From Gemmatimonadaceae bacterium (GTDB lineage Bacteria; Gemmatimonadota; Gemmatimonadetes; Gemmatimonadales; Gemmatimonadaceae): a stretch of 64,000 nt of DNA. The notes below the pieces were generated by a model. That model did not search any database and was not told where the DNA came from. It saw only the letters and a program-made list of their open reading frames with translations. Each line of letters starts with the position of its first letter. Position 1 is the stretch's first letter. The stretch covers positions 19,654 to 83,653 of the forward strand of contig JAICOJ010000004.1 in the NCBI GenBank assembly GCA_025930755.1. Direction: 5' to 3'. The position numbers were made by a program, and so were the translations under genes. Below are positions 58,652-64,000 of the stretch, in pieces.

Positions 58652-59257
58652 ATGTTCGAAATCGTTCGGCAGGACTTGGAGCGCTGTGTCCGGGTCAACC
58701 AAACAGGTGCCAGGAACCTCTCGGCGTATCTCCGCGAGCTGTTCAATCCAGGAACGCAGGCCATTCTGATCCACCGCTTCGGGGTGTGGTCGGACGGGAT
58801 CCGCGTTGCGCCGCTGCGCTACCTGCTGCGGGTCGTGCATTTCTTCGTGCAGCACGTGGTTGCCTGGCGGGTCGGGATCTACATCCCGATCAAGGCGGAC
58901 ATTGGTCCTGGCATCGCGATCCACACCTGGGGCGGGGGCGTCTTCCTTCCTTCGTGCAGGATCGGCCGGAACCTGACCATCGTCGGTGGCGGGGTGCTCT
59001 TCGACTACGACACGCTCGAGATCGGCGAGGACGTGACGGTCGGCGCGGGCACGAAGAGCACCGGGCGGATCCGCATTGGCAATCGTGTAACCACCGCTCC
59101 GAACTCCGTCGTCATCGAGGACGTGCCTGACGACAGTCTCGTCTTCGGCAATCCCGGCCGCATCGTTCGCAAGCTGTCCGCGAAGCGCAAGCTGGCGAAA
59201 GTCGGCACCGGGCCGGTCGCCGAGTCCGTGAGCAGTCCATCGCTCGCGGCCTTCTAG
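58652..59257 (+). CDS. Left-handed beta-helix acyltransferase, serine-acetyltransferase-like
   Basis: 201 residues from ATG 58652 (MFEIVRQDLERC). An N-terminal helical part (1-75) precedes hexapeptide repeats: ADIGPGIAIHTWGGGVFLPS, CRIGRNLTIVGGGVL, LEIGEDVTVGAGTKSTGRIR and IGNRVTTAPNSVVIEDV, ending DDSLVFGNPGRIVRK. The His in AIHTWGG is in the place of the acyltransferase base. It is similar to CysE-type serine acetyltransferases but could use another acceptor or an acyl carrier. It is 32 bases before the flavoenzyme gene, first of the proline-type cassette, so it may transfer the carrier-bound acyl group. Confidence 0.82.
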   Translation: MFEIVRQDLERCVRVNQTGARNLSAYLRELFNPGTQAILIHRFGVWSDGIRVAPLRYLLRVVHFFVQHVVAWRVGIYIPIKADIGPGIAIHTWGGGVFLPSCRIGRNLTIVGGGVLFDYDTLEIGEDVTVGAGTKSTGRIRIGNRVTTAPNSVVIEDVPDDSLVFGNPGRIVRKLSAKRKLAKVGTGPVAESVSSPSLAAF

Positions 59258-59289
59258 GCCATTCTCCCTAACGAGACGCGCGGCGCGCC

Positions 59290-60453
59290 GTGGATTTCGC
59301 GCTGAGCGCGGAGCAGATCGAGCTCCGCGACAACGTTCTCGACTTCGCCCGGCGTGGGCTCGGCGGCGAGCCGGAGGGGAACGCTCCCGCATCGGTCGGG
59401 GGCTTTCGACGCGATCTCTGGGAGCGCTGCGGGGAGTTCGGCATCCTCGGCCTGCCGGTTCCTGGCGAGTACGGAGGCAGCGGTCACGACATGGTCACCA
59501 CGACCGTGGCGATGGAAGCGCTCGGTGAGGGGTGTCACGATCATGGGCTGCTTTTCTCGATGCACGCGCACATGTGGGCGGTCGTCACCCCGATCATCGC
59601 GTTCGGAACGCCGGAGCAGCGTGAGCGCTATCTGCCGCGCCTCGTCGATGGCTCGTGGGTCGCGGCGCATGGCATCAGTGAGCCGGGCTCTGGCTCCGAC
59701 GCGTACTCGATGCGCGCGCGTGCGATCAAGGACGGCGACGACTACATCCTGAACGGAACGAAGACGTTCGTGACGAACGCGCCAGTCGGCGACTTGTTCG
59801 TCGTCTTCGCGACGGTGAAGCCAGAGCGGGGCATGTGGGGCGTCACGGCATTTCTGATCGAGAAGGGAACCCCCGGGCTCTCGGTCTCCCGGCCCTTCAA
59901 GAAGCTCGGTCTCACCACGTCACCAATGGGCGAGGTGGTGCTCGACGATTGTCGCATCCCGGTTGCCAACCGCCTCGGGAAGGAGGGTCAGGGTGCGACG
60001 ATCTTCAACCACTCCATGGGGTGGGAGCGCAGCTGCATCCTCGCGAGCCAGGTCGGACGGATGCAGCAGCAGCTCGACGCATGTGTCCGCTATGCGAAAG
60101 AGCGCGAGCAGTTCGGGAAGCCGATCGGAAGCTTCCAGCTCGTTGCGGCGAAGATCGCCGACATGAAGGTACGGCTGGAGACATCGCGACTGCTTCTGTA
60201 TCGCGCCGCCTGGCAGCTCTCGAGAGCCGCCGAGGGCGGCGCGATGGAGGCGGCGATGGCCAAGCTCTACATCAGCGAGTCGGCCGTGGCCTCGGCGCTC
60301 GACGCGGTGCAGCTGCACGGCGGCTACGGCTACATGCAGGATTTTCACGTCGAGCAGCAACTGCGCGATTCCATCGGCGGCACCCTGTACTCGGGCACGT
60401 CGGAGATTCAGCGAATGCTGATCGCGCGCCATCTTGGACTCAGCCCCGTCTGA
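59290..60453 (+). CDS. Acyl-CoA-dehydrogenase-type flavoenzyme, predicted prolyl-carrier protein oxidase
   Basis: 387 residues from GTG 59290, the ACAD three-domain fold (FALSAEQIELRD; GISEPGSGSDAYS; QLHGGYGYMQDF; TLYSGTSEIQRMLIARHLGL). In common acyl-CoA dehydrogenases the base is the Glu in YEGTSEIQ; here it is Ser368 (YSGTSEIQ). A Glu at position 246 (MGWERSCI) matches the isovaleryl-CoA dehydrogenase and AnaB/PltE-type location (AnaB Glu244 as I recall it). Next to an L-proline-type adenylation enzyme and a carrier, it is predicted to oxidise prolyl-S-carrier to the pyrrole thioester. Activity is not shown. Confidence 0.87.
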   Translation: MDFALSAEQIELRDNVLDFARRGLGGEPEGNAPASVGGFRRDLWERCGEFGILGLPVPGEYGGSGHDMVTTTVAMEALGEGCHDHGLLFSMHAHMWAVVTPIIAFGTPEQRERYLPRLVDGSWVAAHGISEPGSGSDAYSMRARAIKDGDDYILNGTKTFVTNAPVGDLFVVFATVKPERGMWGVTAFLIEKGTPGLSVSRPFKKLGLTTSPMGEVVLDDCRIPVANRLGKEGQGATIFNHSMGWERSCILASQVGRMQQQLDACVRYAKEREQFGKPIGSFQLVAAKIADMKVRLETSRLLLYRAAWQLSRAAEGGAMEAAMAKLYISESAVASALDAVQLHGGYGYMQDFHVEQQLRDSIGGTLYSGTSEIQRMLIARHLGLSPV

Positions 60454-60457
60454 CGCC

Positions 60458-62053
60458 ATGAACTATCTCCTCTGGCATGCGCCGGCGCAGAGCGCGCGCC
60501 TCTTCCCCGATCGGCCGGCGGTGCAGGATGCCACCACCACCTTCACGCACCGTGAGCTCCACGAGCTCAGCAACGGCGTGGCCGTGCTGCTCGCCGCTCG
60601 GGGCCTCTCGCGAGGCGAGCGCGTCGGCATGTGGATGCCCAAGCAGGCCCGCTCCGTCGCGGTCATGCTGGGCGCGTCGAAGTGCGGCGCGATCTACGTG
60701 CCGGTGGATCCGCAGGCGCCCGTCGAGCGTGCCGCGTTCATCCTCGGGAATGCCGACATCAGCGTGCTCGTCACGTCGCGACGCCTCCTGGCATCGCTGT
60801 CGCAGCACATGGGGACCTTCGCCTCGTTGCGCGCGATCGTCGTCGTCGATGAAAAGGACGGGGAGCTGGCACACACGCCGGTGCCGACGTTTGGCTGGGG
60901 GGCGATCGTCCCGACCTCCGAACCGCCCACGGTGTCGAATGCCGTCGACAGCGATCCGGCGTACATGCTGTACACATCCGGCTCGACGGGAACGCCGAAG
61001 GGCGTGGTGATCAGCCACCTCAACGCCCTCACCTTCATCGAGTGGACGATCGCGACGTTTCGCATCCAGCCGGAGGATCGGCTGTCGGGGCATGCCCCAC
61101 TGCACTTCGATCTCTCCGTGTTCGACATCTACGCCGCGCTCGGGACCGGCGCCTGTGTGGTGATGGTCCCCGATCGCATCGCACCTTTCCCGGCCGAGTT
61201 CGCGAAATGGATCGAAGAGCAGAAGATCACGGTCTCGTACATGGTGCCGTCCGCGTTCATCCGCTTGCTGAAGCATGGCGAGCTCGAGCGGTTCAGCTAT
61301 GCGTCGCTGCGCACGATTCTCTTCGCCGGCGAGGTGTTCCCGGTGAAGCATCTGAAGGAGGTGATGCCGCACTTCCCGAACGCCAGCTGGTTCAACCTCT
61401 ACGGTCCGACGGAGACCAACGTCTGCACGTGGACGCCCGTCCCGAAGCCGCTCGTGCAGGAAACCGAGCTGTCGATCGGCCGGTCGTGCGAGAACTTCGA
61501 CTGCTTCGCGCTCACCAGCGACGGTCGGAAGGCGCGGCCGGGCGAGGAAGGGGAGCTCGTCGTCCGCGGTCCGGGCGTGATGCTCGGCTACTGGAAGCTT
61601 CCCGAGCGCACGGCGAAGAATCTGACGCCGAATCCCCTGCACAAGGACTTCACCGATCTCATCTACAGGACCGGCGATCTCGTGCGCGTGCTCGACGACG
61701 GCATCTCGTTCCAGTACATCGCCCGACTCGACCACATGGTGAAAACGCGCGGGTACCGCGTCGAGCTCGAGGAGATCGAGCACGTGCTGCACGCGAACAC
61801 GCGCATCCGGAACGCCGCGGTGGTGGCGATTCCGGATGACGAGGTGGGCGCGCGTCTTCGCGCGGCGGTCGTCGTCGAAGGAGGCAATGGTCTCTCGCAA
61901 CAGGAGCTCGCCAGCCACTGCGCGACAAAGCTGCCGAGCTACGCGATTCCGGAGCTGTTCGTTTTCATGCCCGAGCTGCCGACGACATCGACCGGAAAGG
62001 TGGATCGACGCAGTCTCGCCGAATCACTCGGCCAATATTCGGCGGTGGGTTAA
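60458..62053 (+). CDS. Stand-alone adenylation enzyme, predicted L-prolyl-AMP ligase
   Basis: 531 residues from ATG 60458, four bases after the flavoenzyme stop. Core motifs: A3 YTSGSTGTPKG, A5 NLYGPTETN, A7 YRTGDLV, A8 GYRVELEEIE and A10 STGKVDRRS. Aligned to GrsA, positions 235, 236, 239, 278, 299, 301, 322, 330, 331 and 517 read D-L-F-Y-L-A-L-V-C-K. The L-proline code of PltF/RedM is, from memory, D-L-L-Y-L-A-L-V-C-K, so nine of ten agree. It should activate L-proline and load it on the adjacent carrier. No condensation or thiolation domain is fused. Confidence 0.9.
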   Translation: MNYLLWHAPAQSARLFPDRPAVQDATTTFTHRELHELSNGVAVLLAARGLSRGERVGMWMPKQARSVAVMLGASKCGAIYVPVDPQAPVERAAFILGNADISVLVTSRRLLASLSQHMGTFASLRAIVVVDEKDGELAHTPVPTFGWGAIVPTSEPPTVSNAVDSDPAYMLYTSGSTGTPKGVVISHLNALTFIEWTIATFRIQPEDRLSGHAPLHFDLSVFDIYAALGTGACVVMVPDRIAPFPAEFAKWIEEQKITVSYMVPSAFIRLLKHGELERFSYASLRTILFAGEVFPVKHLKEVMPHFPNASWFNLYGPTETNVCTWTPVPKPLVQETELSIGRSCENFDCFALTSDGRKARPGEEGELVVRGPGVMLGYWKLPERTAKNLTPNPLHKDFTDLIYRTGDLVRVLDDGISFQYIARLDHMVKTRGYRVELEEIEHVLHANTRIRNAAVVAIPDDEVGARLRAAVVVEGGNGLSQQELASHCATKLPSYAIPELFVFMPELPTTSTGKVDRRSLAESLGQYSAVG

Positions 62054-62131
62054 CGGGATTGCGCACTGTGCGAGGGGAGTTGCAGCTTCAGCGCGCGGCT
62101 CGCCCCTGTTCTCCCACCGACTCGTCCCAAC

Positions 62132-62383
62132 ATGCTACGGAATGACCTCACGAAGTTCATTCAGGAGAACCTTCTCCAGAAGGATCCGACGCCGATCGGC
62201 CCCGAGGACTCCCTGATCGATAGCGGGATCATCAATTCCATGGGTCTGATCCGGCTCGTCAGCTTCATCGAGACTCGGACCGGGGTGCGCATTCCGGACG
62301 CGATGATCACTCCGGACAATTTCGAGACGGTGACCGCGATCGAGCGGACCATCGACGAGGTTCGGCACCAGCGGGGAGTCTAA
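62132..62383 (+). CDS. Stand-alone peptidyl/acyl carrier protein
   Basis: 83 residues, a four-helix carrier protein. The phosphopantetheine Ser is S36 in IDSGIINSMGLIRL; the position before it, commonly Asp, is Asn. It begins MLRNDLTKFIQENLLQ and ends in a helix VTAIERTIDEVRHQR. It is the third gene of the proline cassette, in the place of PltL/RedO-type carriers, and should carry prolyl and then pyrrole-2-carboxyl groups. It is 78 bases after the ligase; the repeat element I starts at its stop and may be the operon terminator. Confidence 0.9.
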   Translation: MLRNDLTKFIQENLLQKDPTPIGPEDSLIDSGIINSMGLIRLVSFIETRTGVRIPDAMITPDNFETVTAIERTIDEVRHQRGV

Positions 62384-62454
62384 CTGCGACTGCGAACTGC
62401 GAACTGCGAAGACGGCGCTTTTATTCGCAGCTCGCAGTTCGCAGTTCGCAGTTG
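62381..62454. repeat. Heptamer inverted-repeat element I (GAACTGC) after the carrier gene
   Basis: TAACTGC-GACTGC-GAACTGC-GAACTGC (62381-62407; the second unit lacks one base) faces four inverted copies GCAGCTC-GCAGTTC-GCAGTTC-GCAGTTG (62427-62454). The loop holds GGCGCTTTTATT. The first unit includes the TAA stop of the carrier gene. Same heptamer as element B, 35 kb away. Confidence 0.9.
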
Positions 62455-62528
62455 CCCTTCCGGGGGTGGAGTCGTCACCCATGAGATCCTGCCGCCTCCT
62501 CGAAGTCCCCCCGCCTCGAGAGCCCGCC

Positions 62529-63251
62529 ATGTCAGAACGAATTGCCCCGCCATGTCCCCACGATGTGGGGCCTGGCATACCAGTCTGTCTTCGCTGTCGC
62601 AAAGAGAACCGCGTTGCGACGCGCGAGCGTCGCCGTCGCGCGCTTTTTGCCACGGCCGCCATCGGCCTCGGCGTCGCCACCATCGGCGCAGCGGGCGCCG
62701 CGGGGATGCTCGACAGTGAGCTGCGCGCAGCCGGTTTCGCCATACCCGAAGCACCGGCCCCGTCGACACCCTCTGTTGGCGAGCCGCCGAGCGTGCCAGA
62801 GAGAGCGCCGGATAGCATGGCAGCCGTGTCCGTCGCACCGGAAAGCACCGTGGTGAGCGTAGCGAGCGTGACCACCCCACCCGTACCAGAGCTCGCTCCC
62901 GCCATTGGTGAAGGCCGGACGTCGCTCCGCGATGGAATCGTCGCGGAGCGAAGCGGCGAAGAGATTACCGTCCACTTCGACACGCCCCTGGCGCGCACGC
63001 GGCGCCCTGAAAAGTTCGAGGGGGTGCTCCGCGCGACGCTCCCGCAGATTTTCGGAGCATCCATCGATTCGGCGCTGGCCACCATGCCTGTCGGCACGCT
63101 GGTACCGCCGCACGGACTGACCACCGATCTGCCGACGCAGGGCCTGTACGTGCCGGTGCCGGGGGGATCGACACTCAGAGTCTGGCCCGAGACGCGTGCG
63201 GGAGAAGACGGGCCGCTCGTCGTACGCTACCGCGTGCTCGTCGTCTCCTGA
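62529..63251 (+). CDS. Membrane-anchored protein with zinc-ribbon-like N-terminus
   Basis: 240 residues from ATG 62529; earlier in-frame starts at 62466 and 62481 are less likely because they precede no conserved sequence. CPHD and CLRCRKENR near the N-terminus could bind zinc, a transmembrane helix follows (ALFATAAIGLGVATIGAAGA), and after a Pro/Ser/Val linker a beta-rich domain at about 145-240 (ITVHFDTPLARTRRPEKFEG, GLYVPVPGGSTLRVWPETRA). No family recognised. It is separated from the proline cassette by element I and may be unrelated. Confidence 0.65.
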   Translation: MSERIAPPCPHDVGPGIPVCLRCRKENRVATRERRRRALFATAAIGLGVATIGAAGAAGMLDSELRAAGFAIPEAPAPSTPSVGEPPSVPERAPDSMAAVSVAPESTVVSVASVTTPPVPELAPAIGEGRTSLRDGIVAERSGEEITVHFDTPLARTRRPEKFEGVLRATLPQIFGASIDSALATMPVGTLVPPHGLTTDLPTQGLYVPVPGGSTLRVWPETRAGEDGPLVVRYRVLVVS

Positions 63252-63266
63252 TCCTGCCGGACAGCG

Positions 63267-64000
63267 TTAGGCTGCGTGGTGCCTCGGCACTCGCAGCGTG
63301 CGCGTCTCGCCATCCGCGCCCTGCCGTATGACAAGCCGAGCGTTCTGACAGATCGCGAAGTCATTGAACACCGGCTGCAGCGCGACGAGCATGGCATCCG
63401 CGCTCGGTCCGTAGTGATAGAGCGCCGTCTCGGTTGGACCGTTCCACGCGCTGCGGAGCTCGCCGTTCACGGAATCAGCCGCCGAGGCGAGACGCTCCAT
63501 CAGCGCGTCGATATCTGTCTCGGCGTAGATCTCCTCGGGCAGCGTCGTGCCGTCGAGATAGACCGCCAGTCCCTCCTGCACGCCGAAAGGTCGCTCGACC
63601 CCTACGCCGTCCTGCTCGAATAGCAGCTGGGAGCCCACCGGCGCGCCGGCGTCCTCGAGGATGCGTTGGACGACCTCGAGCGCACCGTCGAGATCAGCGA
63701 GCGCCAGCTCGACATCGACATACCCGATCTCGGCGGCGGCGGTCAGTTGCGATCCACCCCCGGTCACCACGCCGAGCTCGCGAATGGCGAGGGCGTCCTG
63801 GACCGGATCCTCGTAGCGAGCGCCGCGATCCATGGGCTCGATGTGCTCGGGGATCCGCGCAATGACGAGGTGCGGAAAGCGGTCGCGATCGACGGCCGCC
63901 TCCTCGCGCACGACGCCTACGCGCAGTGGAGCGGGCGCGGCGCTGATCTCGCCTCGCAACCATTCCGGATGTCGCTGGATGGCATCGAGAATGGGCTCGC
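63267..64000 (-). CDS. Hypothetical protein, 5' end outside the window
   Basis: The frame is open on the minus strand from 63267 (stop) to the window edge, giving about 244 visible residues; the internal TTG at 63959 is not accepted as the start because the sequence before it (AIQRHPEWLRGE) continues the protein. Regions include VRIPEHIEPMDRGARYEDP-like acidic segments, GYVDVELALADLDGALEVVQ, QEGLAVYLDGTTLPEE and a C-terminal domain around ALYHYGPSADAMLVALQPVF. No family recognised. No signal is visible in this part. Gene reality is supported by codon bias only. Confidence 0.55.
   Translation of the reverse strand, partial: EPILDAIQRHPEWLRGEISAAPAPLRVGVVREEAAVDRDRFPHLVIARIPEHIEPMDRGARYEDPVQDALAIRELGVVTGGGSQLTAAAEIGYVDVELALADLDGALEVVQRILEDAGAPVGSQLLFEQDGVGVERPFGVQEGLAVYLDGTTLPEEIYAETDIDALMERLASAADSVNGELRSAWNGPTETALYHYGPSADAMLVALQPVFNDFAICQNARLVIRQGADGETRTLRVPRHHAA

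Noticed and set aside
62466-62528. Extension of the zinc-ribbon membrane protein
   Set aside because: The extra N-terminal residues have no conserved feature, and the ATG at 62529 precedes the Cys motif.

Overview
The window is GC-rich chromosomal DNA, densely packed with genes on both strands. Stop/start overlaps of the ATGA or GTGA type are frequent. Gene content and protein style suggest an aerobic, free-living member of the Gemmatimonadota or a close relative; this is an inference from family resemblance, with no rRNA or other marker in the window to prove it. No tRNA, rRNA, CRISPR array, insertion sequence or prophage was found. The first and last genes run off the window edges.

Layout. 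1-13 kb: hypothetical proteins, an M28 peptidase, an EamA transporter, an unusual membrane protein with an iron-hydrogenase-like domain divergent from a Crp/Fnr regulator, an amidase, an H1-like basic protein, a metallo-beta-lactamase-fold enzyme fused to an extra domain, and an aldo/keto reductase. 13-19 kb: a fatty acid desaturase, a coupled operon of YggX-like protein, M48 protease and NagZ-like lipoprotein, and an NrtR-type Nudix regulator with a visible promoter and candidate operator. 19-24 kb: an NlpC/P60 protein, a complete non-homologous end-joining set (LigD polymerase, LigD ligase, Ku) and a cold shock protein. 24-35 kb: lipoproteins, a TPR/HD-GYP protein, a stomatin-like protein, a TolB-like protein, a CtpA-type protease, a plasmid-type replication initiator, a short-chain dehydrogenase and a phospholipase D family protein. 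35-53 kb: a very large Lhr helicase, a MerR-like regulator, an alpha/beta hydrolase coupled to a degenerate histidine kinase, a low-complexity acidic/Gly/basic protein, a coupled GAF-rich sensor kinase and HD-GYP response regulator, MqnD of the futalosine menaquinone route, a CBS protein and glutamine synthetase. 53-58 kb: a Cys-rich exported protein, an NRAMP-like transporter, a Lys/Glu-rich lipoprotein and a VOC protein.

The most interesting locus is 58.6-62.4 kb. A left-handed beta-helix acyltransferase, an acyl-CoA-dehydrogenase-type flavoenzyme, a stand-alone adenylation enzyme and a stand-alone carrier protein lie in a row. The specificity residues of the adenylation enzyme read D-L-F-Y-L-A-L-V-C-K, one residue from the L-proline code of PltF/RedM-type enzymes as I recall it. 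The flavoenzyme lacks the usual C-terminal catalytic Glu but has a Glu at the isovaleryl-CoA-dehydrogenase/AnaB position. Together they look like a cassette that loads proline on a carrier and oxidises it to pyrrole-2-carboxyl thioester, here without any PKS or NRPS nearby.

A second notable feature is a family of intergenic elements made of heptanucleotide repeats (a few with period 9). They are arranged as inverted arms around a terminator-like hairpin and sit just after stop codons. Different loci use different heptamers (GTCAGGR, GAACTGC, GARGAAC, GGATNGC, GAATTCA), which suggests a common generating process rather than spread of one sequence.
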